Shown: positions 11,037 to 22,406 of the stretch, one piece after another
Numbering within the stretch: the first letter of the stretch is position 1
Layout of the letters: every line of letters begins with the position of its first letter
DNA from: Bedellia somnulentella
Lineage: Eukaryota; Arthropoda; Insecta; Lepidoptera; Bedelliidae
Assembly: GCA_963576735.1 (NCBI GenBank)
Contig: CAUYWD010000116.1
Location: 20,594 to 84,593, forward strand
DNA: 64,000 nt
Direction of reading: 5' to 3'
The notes under the pieces: model-generated
The model's database searches: none
The model's input: the letters and a program-made list of their open reading frames with translations, nothing else
What the model was told of the DNA's origin: nothing
Translations under genes and position numbers: made by a program

Positions 11037-11172
11037 GGGGATGGTTTGGGACGCTGTAGGGTTCTTGAACCGCAGCCACTGCCACAGACCTTTCTGATAC
11101 GTATTGCATCAGGAGGCCTTGTGCCCCGCGGTAGTGGTTGAGGTTACACTGGATAATTGTGTGATTATCCAT
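11037..11172 (-). pseudogene. R1-type LINE ORF2, endonuclease start only
   Basis: The frame starts ATG at 11172 with MDNHTIIQCNLNHYRGAQGL and continues through ERSVAVAAVQEPY. This is the opening of the AP endonuclease of R1-clade LINEs (I-x-Q-x-N-L-N, then QEPY). After about 45 residues, at NHPRC, homology stops and the DNA passes into gypsy protease sequence. It lies directly downstream of the ORF1 zinc knuckles, the normal order in R1 elements. RT and the rest of ORF2 are absent. Confidence 0.7.
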
Positions 11173-11174
11173 TA

Positions 11175-12915
11175 CTTACGGTGTTACGAACCTCCCCAGT
11201 GGATGTAACCACTTTCGCCGGTATTCTCCCGGTCTTTTTGGCCTTTCCGTTTAGGTGCTGTAGGCAGTTTTTGGTGCCCAGGCGGTGATTTGCCGGTTTC
11301 CCTGTCTCGGTGCAAAGAGGGCATTTCGGCTCCTTTGCAGTGCACTCGCGGGCCTTGTGACCATTTTCACCGCACCTGTAACAACAGTCGCTGCGATCGG
11401 CCGTGTTAGGACACTGTTTCCGGACGTGTCCAAAATCCAGGCATTTATAGCATTGCGTCTGCCGAGCTTTTAGATGCTCAACTCACAGGCAGTGTTTTTC
11501 CTGTCGTCAGCTTGTTTACCACAGCTATTGGGCATTTCACCCAGGCCGTGCCGAGTCGGTTTTGGCCTCTTCGGTGAACATCCCCTACCTTCACCTCCGA
11601 CTCCTTGCAACCGCTGGCTGCCACTATTGCACAACATCTTGGGCAGACAGGGAGTCGTCCAGATCGTGGACACGAATCTCCGCGGTTTTAACTGGCCGTA
11701 CGATGCTGACCTCAAAGTCGGTCAGTTTCGCCGTCATAGCGGCAGCCAGTGTGTCGGCTTTGTTGATACTGTCTGGCCCCGGTACCTCAAGCAGGAGCCC
11801 TCCCGAGAGAGTTTTCCTCTGACGGACCGTTGGGATACCGAGGTCCCGCAGGTTGATCCGCTCCCTGGCCGCCGTCATTACTGCACCTAGGGTGGAATCG
11901 GTACCCTCCCTTGTTCTGACGGTAATGACCGCCTTGTTCGAGGCTTTCGGCGGCTTCTGGTTTTTTTGTGGTGTAGGCACCACCTTGACCACTGGAGTCC
12001 TTGGCTTGGCAACCCGTGTCGGCTTCGCCTTTTCTTTCCGTCCGAGCGCTTTCACCCATTCGTTGGGTTGCGGGCCGGCTGGACGGGAGTCAGTTGGGGC
12101 TACGATCTCCACCGGAGGCAGGTCCACGATTGGGGGGACCTTGGTTGTTTCGCGCCGCTCCGTACCTCCTTGTTCAGTGCGGTCCTCCCTTCATTGGGAA
12201 ACACCTCTCTACGGAGAGCCGCAATCCTCTCCGTACCGAGCTTCTCTACTGCCTCCATATCCCACTCGGGGTGTGCCAGCGGTTGACGGGTGAGGATTCG
12301 GGGGCACTCTTCCCCAGCCGAGCTGCTCATCCTTGCAGCCACAAGCTCTTCTTGCAGCTTCTCCACGCGCTCCTCTAGTTTCGTCAGCCTGGAGCGGAGA
12401 TCAGCGTTTTCCAATCTTAGTTTCTCCTCCTGATTGTGCTCCGATGATCTCATCGTGAGCTCAACCGAAGCCGCTTCAATAAGTCGAGCCGCTGCCCTGA
12501 GGTCCCTCACGTATGTCCCTTTCAGGTTTTTGAACCTGTCGGCTACGAAACAGACCGCTTTAGCGGCCTCCAGCGCCCTTGGGCCAACATCCACTGTTGG
12601 TTGCTCTCTGAGCTCTGGGGCCCAATCCTTTCGGTCCGGGATTGGCTCAAAAGGCTCTTCGGGAGACACTTTTCTCAGCCTCTTAGGCTTCCCTTTTGGG
12701 TGTTCCAACGCCGCGGAAACCTGTTTAGGCAGCTCCTTGCCTAAACTGCGGGAAGCTTCAGCGGGCGCGCCAATGATAGGGGAATCCAAGACAGCTTCGC
12801 TTGTCGAGGATCCGGTCACTACTTGAGTTTCTGGTTCTCCATTATCAAAGCCCGCAAAGGGCTCGCAGAAACTTTGTGAGCTATTAATCTCAATCACTGG
12901 GGACAACCCCCTCAC
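11175..12915 (-). pseudogene. R1-type LINE ORF1 (gag-like), frameshifted
   Basis: About 580 codons lie in several frames. Residues 1-270 (12915-12100) include a charged, coiled-coil-prone block (LRLENADLRSRLTKLEERV). The next frame (12127-11624) carries VITVRTREGTDSTLGAVMTA, the usual middle domain of these proteins. Three CCHC knuckles follow near 11470-11280: CYKCLDFGHVRKQC, CYRCGENGHKAREC and CPLC...NC. ORF1p packages LINE RNA. Frame changes near 12110 and between 11625 and 11470 make it non-functional. Codon use is GC-rich compared with the flanks. Confidence 0.75.
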
Positions 12916-13040
12916 TGGATCTCAATAGTGGCATAGCAAAGCCTTAGAGACCTCCAGAGAACGTTATGTGCCCAAAAGCTGGCTTTACGATTTTCCCATA
13001 TTGGGTCATATTCCACCTGCCCAGCGACAACAGGGACAAC
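12916..13040 (-). other. Probable 5' UTR of R1-type LINE
   Basis: This lies immediately upstream of the ORF1 start and has the same GC-rich composition. It ends at the start of the 345-bp tandem repeat. No promoter motif can be named. Confidence 0.35.
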
Positions 13041-13560
13041 AAAATCGGATTAAGCGAAAGCTATCGAATACAACAGAAAAAAGTGGCAGTTCGCCTACAA
13101 AAAATTAAAAATAATTACAAAAAACCAATATTTTAGATGATATTTTACACTTAAAACTAACAATTATTATTATTTTTCAGGTCGCGGAAGGCGGAACGCT
13201 GCTAAATGATGGTAATTAGCTATAATTAGCAAAAGGAACACAAAAAGGGGGTACAAAAGTCAAAAAATAATTTTAGAAATCCTCACGCCCATACTTTACG
13301 TATAGTGCTAAGGTGAACTTTTAAAATCATTTTTTTGAGATTTTCTCAAAAACTATTGGGCCTATATCGGTGTTTAGGCACTCAAAAAATCGGATTAAGC
13401 GAAAGCTATCGAATTCAACAGAAAAAAGTGGCAGTTCGCCTACAAAAAATTAAAAATAATTACAAAATACCAATATTTTAGATAATATTTTACACTTAAA
13501 ACTAACAATTATTATTATTTTTCAGGTCACGGAAGGCGGAACGCTGCTAAATGATGGTAA
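13041..13560. repeat. 345-bp tandem repeat, about 1.5 units
   Basis: The unit starts AAAATCGGATTAAGCGAAAG at 13041 and again at 13386, a period of 345 bp. The two copies differ at only a few bases over 170 bp. Unit 2 stops at GATGGTAA (13560), where the Helitron 5' end begins, and its next 70 bp reappear at 22512. No coding capacity. Confidence 0.85.
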
Positions 13561-13960
13561 TCCATACTAATTAATATTATAAATCGGAAAGTGAGTTTGT
13601 TTGTTTGTTTATTTGTGCCGCTTTCACGCCGTAACCACTGAACCGATTGCTTTGAAATTTTGCAGACGTATAGTTTGAAGTCCAGATTAAATAATAGAGT
13701 ACTTTTATTCCCGGAAAAAATGATATTCCCGAAGGAAAACTAAAATATTGTTTAAATATTGCTGGATGGATTGGAGATGGCGCTGTGTGTCGTATAAAAC
13801 AAGGTCATATATTGCAAACGAATATCAACATGTAAATTTTGAAGCTAAATGATACGATAATGTATCCTTGAAAATGAGGAATTCCCGAGGGATGACGGAA
13901 AATTTGTTTTATCTTCTAAACTGTTTTTCACATCTACTTATCCTGAAATAGCTATAAATA

Positions 13961-14230
13961 AACGAATTACTAATTGGTATAAGTATTGACGTAGTTCTTA
14001 AAGTATGCAATAGATGGCGCTGGGTGTTTTTTAAACCGTCGTGGTATCGGATTTCTTAAAAAAAAAAGATTTATTGGGTCCAATTAATACACAAAATAAA
14101 ATTACAATGCACTGCCTCCCAAAAGGGTTGCCCGTAGTGCGGGAGGCAGACTTCCCAGGAGGTCTTTACATTAGGGTCCAGGACTTATTTACTAATATTT
14201 GGATGAAAACAGTCAATTAAAAATTAAAAT
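13961..14230. other. Helitron interior, non-coding
   Basis: No gene. A poly-A/poly-T tract at about 14058 is followed by a compact CTCCCAAAAGGGTTGCCCG block that may be a short SINE. Confidence 0.35.
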
Positions 14231-14928
14231 CCCACCAAAAACATTAAATGTAAAAAAATGCCAAGTCTCTCGATGCAGTTTTTCCATCTTAAAAAGTTTT
14301 GAGATCTCATAGAAGCCAAGTCCTATTCAAAATATTTCGTAGTTATAAATCAACATTTAGTAATTGTATCAATAGTTTTCTTTATATTATAATTATAGTG
14401 ACTTGGCAATGAGCACAAGAAGAAACAAATAAAACGGCATACTCGTATTTGGAGGAGTTGAAAGTTACACACACCGCATGCGTAAACATTAGTATCACAA
14501 AATTAATTTTCTTTTGGTTTATCCGTGTCGTCCCAACCGAATTTCGGCAACGGCAGTCAGTCTTAGTGCACTCTCGATTCATTTACTTTTATAAAGCGAT
14601 GGCCCGTAAGGTATTCTTAATTATTGTATTGGAGCATGTAGTCGGTAGTGACCATCATGATTCACACATAACAAATAATCTGATCACTGGTCTCGTCAGT
14701 AACATTTGCATATAATTCCAGGCAGCAAGCAGCTTTTAATTTGTGCTCATTGCCAAGTCACTATAATTATAATATAAAGAAAACTATTGATACAATTACT
14801 AAATGTTGATTTATAACTACGAAATATTTTGAATAGGACTTGGCTTCTATGAGATCTCAAAACTTTTTAAGATGGAAAAACTGCATCGAGAGACTTGGCA
14901 TTTTTTTACATTTAATGTTTTTGGTGGG
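14231..14928. mobile_element. Foldback DNA transposon with 188-bp identical arms
   Basis: The left arm (14231-14418) starts CCCACCAAAAACATTAAATG. The right arm (14741-14928) is its exact reverse complement as far as I can read. The 322-bp centre holds only short frames, such as 14449-14715, with no transposase motif. Direct flanks share only AT on either side, so the target duplication, and hence the superfamily, is unclear. Complete arm identity suggests recent activity or gene conversion. It separates the Helitron 5' end from the helicase fragment. Confidence 0.8.
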
Positions 14929-14931
14929 ATC

Positions 14932-15303
14932 TCATTTATTTTTTGTAATGCATTTCTTTCTTTTACTTTTAGGTGACCTCACAATTTCTTGGACGTCAGC
15001 TACTGCTTTGCTTAGAACCCATTCTCTATCTCTTCTGTTTCTTCTCTGAGGCTTCGTTACTTCTAAGGTAGACAAGTCTGGGCGATATATACTTCGGAGT
15101 CGATTATATTCAGCTATTGCTGTCTCCTGAGCTTTGATACTACTAAAATTCACGTTTATTAAATGTAATCCACCCAAACTAGTCACTCTTGAAAGGGCCA
15201 CGTATGCTTGTTTGACGACTGAAAACTCCCATACATGCTGTATGACAACGAATGAAATAAACACGACCCATCTCCAGGAATAGAGATAACTCTGTGTGGA
15301 CAA
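14932..15303 (-). pseudogene. Helitron Pif1-type helicase, C-terminal end
   Basis: The minus frame includes QAYVALSRVTSLGGLHLINV, which is Pif1 helicase motif VI and its C-terminal flank, then FSSIKAQETAIAEYNRLRS. Eukaryotic Helitron RepHel proteins end this way. The N-terminal Rep nuclease and helicase motifs I-V are missing upstream. It lies on the strand opposite to the surrounding Helitron termini, so it is more likely a separate fragment than the element's own gene. Confidence 0.7.
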
Positions 15304-16500
15304 AGGTCGCCATTTATGTACAATATTTCACGTTCCATTACACTATATTTACAATTACTTCTATAACAATAGGGCTTAAACTTATATAAATATATGCAAA
15401 CTAAATAGAACTAAACTAACTTACAAATAACTAACTTAATAAATATATATCTACTAACTTACAAACGATAACTAAACTAAACTAAATAACACGTAAAGTT
15501 CTCCGAATATCAATTATCACTACAATATTTTTTAGTTTCGAAATGGGTTTTCATAGACAGATGGCGCTATCAAATGAAAATTATCGAATTATTTTGAAGT
15601 ACCTACTACTTACACTGCGCTTTGTAACGCAACCATAGCGCGATTCAGACAGGTACAACGCCATCTATCGAGCGCGCATACAATATTTATCGCAATACAA
15701 TGGAGTTTTAGCTTTATTAATTTAATGAACTTTATGTATTAATTTGTATTAATGATAGTCTATGTATTACATTTATATTATTCTTTTCTATTCTATGTAT
15801 GTATTCATCCAATTGAATAGGTACTTGAACAACGAACAAAGTTAACAATGCAGTCAAAATCCATACAGAATGTTCTTGCCAAACCGCAAATATAAAATTG
15901 TTTTCTATGGCATATAATTTTTTAATGTTTTTATAATTTTTCCTTTATATGTGGCTAATGACCTATCTTGGTGCAAAATTTGAAGTTTCTAAGTCTGCTA
16001 GAAGTACCTTAGATTTTTGATGATCTGTCAGTGAGTCAGTGAGTGACAAAATGGTGTAACTTTGATCGACCGTAACTCCTAAACTATTAATTCATTTGGC
16101 GTGTAATTTCGAACTTAAGCTTGTTCCAATGCCTACTATTATTCACCGAAAACCTAAACTCCTAGCTTTGTCCACGTCGAAGATAAAGGGGGGGCGAAAC
16201 AGCCGCGAAACGCTTCGAGAAAAGATGGTACGGCCGTGCCCGTTTTGCTCGAGACTTGGCAGGGGCACTGCCGTGCCCCCAGATATGAAGACAGTGAAAA
16301 AGAAAGTAATCAAATAACAAATTAACACAAATGCAGAAAAAAAATACAACTAAAAGGATACCTAAGGGGATTCGTTATATAGGTAAAGGCAAATTAGGAA
16401 AAAAAGATTTAAAAAAATAAATACAATTTATAATGATTTTGAATCATTATCTTAGAATGTAAATTTATACCAGTTGATTTAATAGTATGTGTATGCGGTT
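15304..16500. other. Repeat-derived non-coding stretch
   Basis: Diverged mobile-element DNA, including a block near 15900-16280 with CAGTGAGTCAGTGAGTGACA that resembles non-coding parts of lepidopteran elements. No open frame resembles a protein. An ACTAA-rich tract lies at 15400-15490. Confidence 0.4.
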
Positions 16501-16509
16501 GAGTGCGTA

Positions 16510-16554
<45 letters not shown>

Positions 16555-16555
16555 T
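16501..16555. repeat. GT microsatellite
   Basis: A nearly perfect run of GT dinucleotides, slightly interrupted at both ends. It lies just 3' of a minus-strand LINE tail and may mark that tail. Confidence 0.9.
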
Positions 16556-16578
16556 GTTGTAAATATATTAGACCTATT

Positions 16579-17078
16579 CTATTTTGTAACCTTTAACAAG
16601 TTCTCCGTTTCCTCATAGTTTAGCTTTAGTGCCCAATCAGTTATGTGCTTTTTAAATAATTTACTATTAAGGGTAAGTGTATCTAATTTGGCAGTATGAT
16701 TCACATGTCTGTATATATAAGACGCTATAAAATCATATTGTCTTTGGGCGAAGGTTGATTTGCATTTTGGTGTGGGAATTTTATTAAACCTTTTGCTCTG
16801 TTCTGGTAGGAGGGACAATAGACCAACATGTTGCCTACATAGACATGCCACTATGTACAATCTACGAACTGAAAGAACCTTTGCCTCTTGGTATAAGTTA
16901 GTGGTTGGGTATCTATAAGGGCGGTTCATCATAACTTTAAGGACGGATCTCTGAGCACGCTCTATTTTGATGAATTGCGTTTTTGCAGCACCACCCCAAG
17001 CGCATATGCAGTATGAGACAATACTTTCACTCAATGCTTTGTAGATTTGTAAAAGTAATGTCGGATTACTTAATTTGC
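16579..17078 (-). pseudogene. CR1/Jockey-like LINE, C-terminal fragment
   Basis: The frame reads LLLQIYKALSESIVSYCICA, then IKIERAQRSVLKVMMNRPYR and LSVRRLYIVACLCRQH. This is the post-RT thumb/C-terminal region of AP-endonuclease LINEs. Catalytic motifs are absent because the copy is 5'-truncated. The truncation point seems to be at about 17078, where CGCCCGCGGAAATATAAA of the Helitron body resumes. The stop is at 16579, followed by the GT run. Confidence 0.65.
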
Positions 17079-17098
17079 ATCGCCCGCGGAAATATAAA

Positions 17099-17451
17099 TG
17101 TAAAGAAATTAGCATTTCTTTCATTAATTTTTAATAAATACTTTTTGCAGTTAGAAGTCTATGACTTATGATGTCATTCGATATGGTGGATGACATTGAC
17201 ATGTTACGAAAAATTATAATAAGATATTTAGTTTTCATGTTCATTTAATTTATTTTAAAAATGTTTTATTTTAATTATATAAAAAGTAAATGGTGAAAGA
17301 ATAAACTTTAAATGTCGTTTCTTTATTTACAGGTGATAATTCTGTATTTTATTATTTATGTTTTTTTTTGTAATTTGATGCTTGTGACTAAACTAAAAAA
17401 AATAAATTCTTTATTTACAGAGCAACACATACGTTTATTATTTCATCTTAT
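17099..17451 (+). repeat. 5' LTR of gypsy element 2
   Basis: It begins TGTAAAGAAATTAGCATTTC and ends near CATCTTAT. It matches 22052-22406 with a handful of substitutions and small indels in T runs. Confidence 0.85.
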
Positions 17452-17480
17452 AAAACGACATTCTTGTTTAAAACTGAGCC

Positions 17481-18674
17481 ATGGAGAAACTCCGGTTCCA
17501 ATTTTCAATATTGCCTGGAAGAGATGAAAAATCTAATGTTTGCTGTATAACGACAATATCAACAAGTGACAACACCGTTTATAGAGTTCCAGAGGAGCTA
17601 CAACCAGTGAGTAATCACAAAGAAATAATTAGAACTAACGCATACAGCAAAATCAAGAATAGTCTGACAAAGAGATACCAAACTAGAAGAGTTTGGATAA
17701 CCTTGGATGATGAACTACGTAAAATCTATATGGATGATGACAACAATATACAGTTTGGAGAACAATATCTGGAAGAGTTGGGTCAACAACAAGTTTCCAC
17801 TGCTGTACAGGAAAAAGAAGCAGGTGTTTCAGAGAGTTTCTTGGAGAAAATAATGAATAATAGACCACAAAACCTGAAGCAAATAACAGACAGATTTGTA
17901 ATTGAAACGTTTACTAGCAAGAACACAAATGCTGATCAGTGGATTGATATGTTTGAAAAAGAATGTGATCGTTTTGAGGTGTTGGCAGATGAGACAAAGA
18001 TTGAAATACTGCGACTGTTCCTAGATAAATTTTGCAAAGACTGGTACAGCTCTATGCTTATTAAATTGACATTGAAATCAGAATGGGCAGTATGGAAGAA
18101 GTGATTTTGCGAAACTTTTGCAAGGAAGGGTTGGAATCCTGTGACACACGCACTGTCATATAGATACAAAGAAGGGTCATTACTAGATTATGCTATAAGA
18201 AAAGAAAAACTTCTACTGGAAATGAGACGAAAGATTGATACAGGAACATTAGTTGATCTGATAGCAGCTGGTTTACCAGAGTTTATAATCAATAAGATTG
18301 ACAGAGAATCATTAAATGAAACGATAGATTTGTTCAACGAAATCAATAAATACGAACATATGGTAAATAAAAAGGCGTTTATACCTAAGAAAAGATATGA
18401 ATTCTCAAGCAGAACATATACAAATACATATAAAAAAGAAGAAAAAAAACCATGCAAGACCTGTGAAAATTTGAATAAAGGCATGCGATACCATCCTGAA
18501 GACACATGTTGGTTTAAAAAGGAAAAAGAAAAAAGAGAAAAGAATAATATTAAACACGTTAACAACATGAAAATTGAAGCAGAATTAGAGAGTAAGAAGA
18601 AGAAAGTAAGAAAAAACTTTATTCAGTGCACAGGAAAATACACAACAAATAAAAAATATAAAAAAAAAACATAG
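17481..18674 (+). pseudogene. gag: Gypsy element 2 gag, split by a frame break
   Basis: ATG at 17481 opens MEKLRFQFSILPGRDEK. The frame includes DQWIDMFEKECDRFEVL and FLDKFCKDWYSSML, which fit the retrotransposon capsid fold. A break near 18104 moves the protein into the next frame, which starts around 18115 and continues as SYRYKEGSLLDYAIRKEKLL. The C-terminal part holds CKTCENLNKGMRYHPEDTC, a C-x2-C-x9-H-x4-C knuckle, and a very Lys-rich tail. Gag would form the particle and bind RNA. The break means no full-length product. Confidence 0.75.
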
Positions 18675-18895
18675 TGGTAAATAAAAACAACAAAAGAACA
18701 TAAGTAAAAAAAAATTGAAACATAAAAAAGTATGCAATCGTGAAAATCTTAGAAAATACTATATAAAAAAGCAGCCCTATGCAGTGAATTGGTTACTGGC
18801 TCAGCATGTTGCCACAGATGATGATGTCACCAACCGTGGCGCTGATTTTCAGCCAGTGCCATACAATTAAATGAAACCGATCAAAAAAACTAGAA

Positions 18896-19200
18896 GTAAC
18901 ACCATTAATAAAAGTCAAACTAAAAATAAACGATACTTTAGAAATAGAAGGAATTTATGATTCAGGTTCAAATGTTTCGCTGATTAACTCAAATTTGTTG
19001 AAATTAAAAGAAGTCAAAAATGGCTACAATGAAGCTAATTTAATAACAATTAATGGTGTTAAAAAAACAAACGGTTTTACTAATTTAAAGATAAAGATAC
19101 TTGAATTAGAAGAAAATGTGGATATTTATATAATCGATAATGAAAACTTCAAATACGATTTTTAATAGGACTAGACTTAATAAAAAATACAAGCTTATAC
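18896..19200 (+). pseudogene. Gypsy element 2 aspartic protease
   Basis: The frame contains GIYDSGSNVSLINSN with the catalytic Asp-Ser-Gly, followed by an ILELEENVDIYIIDNE strand. About 55 residues later the expected FLIGLD flap/C-terminal box is out of frame by one missing T near 19165, where a TAA appears. Protease would cleave gag-pol. It lies between the gag knuckle and RT, as expected. Confidence 0.7.
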
Positions 19201-19430
19201 AAACAGAGGATTTAAAAATAAGTCAGAAAATAGAAAAACAAAATATTGAAATTAAAAAAGAAAAAGATATATGTATAAATAATAATAAAGATGAAAAGCA
19301 CAAAGACGGAAAACAAATACAAGAATACTTAATAAATTTTAATGAACATTTAAAAGAAGAGGATATTGAAATGAAAACAGAACATTTAAATAAATATGAG
19401 AAAAAATAAATAAATAAACATAAAAATAAA

Positions 19431-21065
19431 TATGATACAGTTTTTGCAAGAAACAAGTATGACATCGGTACAGTCAAAGGCTATGAAGCAAGAATAGATC
19501 TGCTTGTGAACACGTACTGTAGCAAAAGACCGTACCGATGCACTATGGAAGATAAAAAAGAAATGGAGGAGCAAATAGGAAAACTTCTAGAAAATCAGCT
19601 TATAGAAGAGTCTTATAGTCCATTTGCCGCCCCAGTTACAATGGCATTTAAAAAAGAAGACAATAGAAAGTCTCGATTATGCATAGATTTCAGAGATTTA
19701 AATAAAATAGTAGTGCCACAAGCGCAACCATTTCCTTTGATCGATGACTTGATAGTGAAGACAAGAAATTGCACCATATTCACAACTTTTGAGATAAATT
19801 CAGCTTTTTGGTCTATTCCGTTACGCATTGAAGATAGAAGAAAAACGGGATTTGTTACACAAGAAGGACACTACCAATGGACGGTCCTACCGTTTGGACT
19901 TAAAACTTCTCCAGCTATATTCCAAAGAGTTTTGAGCAATATACTAAGAAAGTACAAACTGACAGACTTTGCAGTTAATTTTATTGATGACATACTAATA
20001 TTTTCAAAAAGTTTTGATGAGCATATAAAGCATTTAACACAATTGATGGAAGCAATAAAAACAGAAGGATTTAGACTGAAATTTACAAAGTGCAGTTTTG
20101 CATTAGATGAAGTCAAGTACCTTGGTCACATAATTCGAAACAACTGTGTAAGACCTTTAAAGGATAATCTTATAGCAATAAAAGAGTTTCCTACACCAAA
20201 AACTCAGAAAAATGTAAGACAATTTCTAGGTAAAATCAATTTTTATCATGAATACATACCAAAAAGTGCTATCATACTAGATCCATTACACAACTTACTC
20301 AGGAAAGATCAAAAATTCATATGGACTGATGAATGCCAGAGATCATTTGATTATGTAAAGAAGCTTCTGTGCTCACAACCGGTTTTAGAGATTTACGATA
20401 AAGACTTACCTATAAATATTTATACGGATGCATCTATAGAGGGAGTTGGAGCAATTTTAAAACAAACACAAGCAGATGGAAAAGAAAAAACGGTAGCATA
20501 TTTTTCAAAAAAATTGAATACATGTCAAAATAAGCAGAAAGCTATATATTTAGAATGCTTAGCCATAAAAGAAGCTGTTAAATACTGGCAATACTGGTTA
20601 TTAGGTAAACAATTTACAGTATACTCAGACCACAAACCTCTTGAAAATATGAACATCAAATCAAGAACAGATGAAGAATTAGGAGATTTGACATATTACC
20701 TATCACAATTTGATTTCAATATAAAATATGCACCTGGAAAACAAAATGTAGAAGCAGATTGCTTAAGTAGGAATCCTGTGTTAGAGCCAGATGAAAACAA
20801 GGAAGAAATTTTGATAGTTGTAAATTTAATAAATCTACAAGATATAATAAGAGATCAACAAGATAATAATGATATACAGCAAAATAAAAATAAACTAATT
20901 GAAAAACAAGGAATTTTCCACAAAATAGAGAAGAACAAGGAAAAAATTATACTATCAGAAGAAATGAGCATGAAATTAATAAAAAAAGTACATGAAAACT
21001 TATGCCACATAGGTATGGGGCAAATGCAAAAGACTATTGGATCCTTATATTCGGCAAAAAACTAA
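19431..21065 (+). pseudogene. pol: Gypsy element 2 RT, RNase H and integrase N-end
   Basis: The frame is open from before ATG 19506 and reads RSRLCIDFRDLNKIV, VLPFGLKTSPAIFQRV and the catalytic box NFIDDILIFSKSF. RNase H has INIYTDASIEGVGAIL and VYSDHKPLENMN; SRNPVLEP ends that domain. HENLCHIGMGQMQKT starts the integrase zinc domain. The first RT catalytic box reads FTTFEINSAFWSI, with Glu where Asp is expected, which should impair polymerase activity. A stop after SAKN at 21065 is in frame with the next part. Confidence 0.85.
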
Positions 21066-22004
21066 ACAAATAACATAAGAAAAATATGCAGAAGGTGTGA
21101 AACGTGTATAAAGAATAAAACAAGAGGATTAAATAAATATGGATTTATGTCACATCTTGGTCCAGCCAAGAGACCATTTGAAATAGTATCTATAGACACA
21201 ATTGGAGGATTCGGAGGTTCTAGATCAACGAAGAGATATTTACATTTATTAGTAGATCACTTCACTAGATACGCATTTATCTTAACATCAAAAACGCAAA
21301 ACGCTTCTGATTTTATAAGACTTATTTCGAAAATAACAGAAAAGGAAGATATTAAATTACTGCTAACAGACCAATATCCAGGTATAAATTCTAAGGAATT
21401 TAAAGATTTTTTGAAAAAAGAACAAATAACAATGGTGTTTACAGCAGTTAATGCGCCATTCTCAAATGGATTAAATGAGAGACTGAACCAGACTATAGTC
21501 AATAAAATAAGGTGTAAGATTAATGAAAAAGGAGTAAAGAAGGTCTGGACAACAATAGCACAAGAATGTGTTAGTAAGTATAATGAAACTTGTCACACAG
21601 TTACTGGATTTTCACCGAAATATCTTTTGTATGGAACTGATGTATCGATATTGCCAAATGAGCTGAAACAACAAAAATGATATAGTGACTGGATGGAAGA
21701 CAGAAACATAGCATTAAGAAATACAATTATTTCGCATGATTACAATAAAAAAAATGTAGAAAAGAAAATGACAGATTGGCGATTTGAAGTGGGAGATATG
21801 GTTTATGTGGAAAATGGAAATAAATTAAATAGAAGAAAACTTGAAGAATTAAGAATTGGACCATATAGGATAATAGAAAAGAAATCGAGTACAATATTCA
21901 AGATTGATACTGGACATAGGAAGGAGGAATCAAATCTGTTCCATATAACAAAACTAATTTCAGTTAACTTTTTTGAGGACGATGATTCTATAGCCAGGGA
22001 TTAA
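21066..22004 (+). pseudogene. Gypsy element 2 integrase core and C-terminus
   Basis: The same frame resumes after the stop: CRRCETC completes the zinc site, EIVSIDTIGGFGG has the first Asp, LLLTDQYPGINSKEF the second, and NGLNERLNQ the Glu. A second in-frame stop after ELKQQK (21680) precedes WRFEVGDMVYVENGNKLNRR, the C-terminal SH3-like DNA-binding region, ending at 22004. Integrase would insert the cDNA. Two stops and the damaged protease show loss of function, although all three catalytic residues remain. Confidence 0.8.
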
Positions 22005-22051
22005 GTTATGAAGAAAATTTCTCTGAAAATTTTCTTTCCTTAGGGGGGAGA

Positions 22052-22406
22052 TGTAAAGAAATTAGCATTTCTTTCATTAATTTTTAATAAATACTTTTTG
22101 CAGTTAGAAGTCTATGACTTATGATGTCATTCGATATGGTGGATGACATTGACATATTACGAAAAATTATAATAAGATATTTAGTTTTCATGTTCATTTA
22201 ATTTATTTTAAAAATGTTTTATTTTAATTATATAAAAAGTAAATGGTGAAAGAATAAACTTTAAATGTCGTTTCTTTATTTCCAGGTGATAATTCTGTAT
22301 TTTATTATTAATTATGTTTTTTTGTAATTAGATGCTTGTGACTAAACTGAAAAAAAAAAAAATCTTTATTTACAGAGCAACACATACGTTTATTATTTCA
22401 TCTTAT
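22052..22406 (+). repeat. 3' LTR of gypsy element 2
   Basis: It starts TGTAAAGAAATTAGC directly after the purine tract. It differs from the 5' copy by GACATATT versus GACATGTT, TTTCCAGG versus TTTACAGG, and T-run indels. Confidence 0.85.

Larger units (their letters stand above)
17099..22406 (+). mobile_element. Ty3/gypsy LTR retrotransposon (element 2)
   Basis: Two near-identical LTRs flank gag-pol, with ATAAA target duplications at 17094-17098 and 22407-22411. A purine tract AGGGGGGAGA ends at 22051. The order gag, protease, RT, RNase H, integrase is Ty3/gypsy. Several stops and frameshifts make it defective. It sits in the 3' part of the Helitron, cutting between CGCCCGCGGAAATATAAA and the GATAGTGTTTTGG block. 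I found no standard TGG-type primer site after the 5' LTR, and the leader to gag is only about 29 nt. Confidence 0.85.

Noticed and set aside
11853..12378. Three overlapping plus-strand frames of 106-146 codons
   Set aside because: All lie opposite the GC-rich LINE ORF1; composition and lack of motifs show they are antisense shadows.
14449..14715. 88-codon frame in the foldback element as a transposase
   Set aside because: No catalytic DDE pattern, very short, and the sequence does not resemble a known transposase.
17099..22406. Envelope gene in gypsy element 2
   Set aside because: The integrase frame ends 47 bp before the 3' LTR; there is no room for a third open frame.
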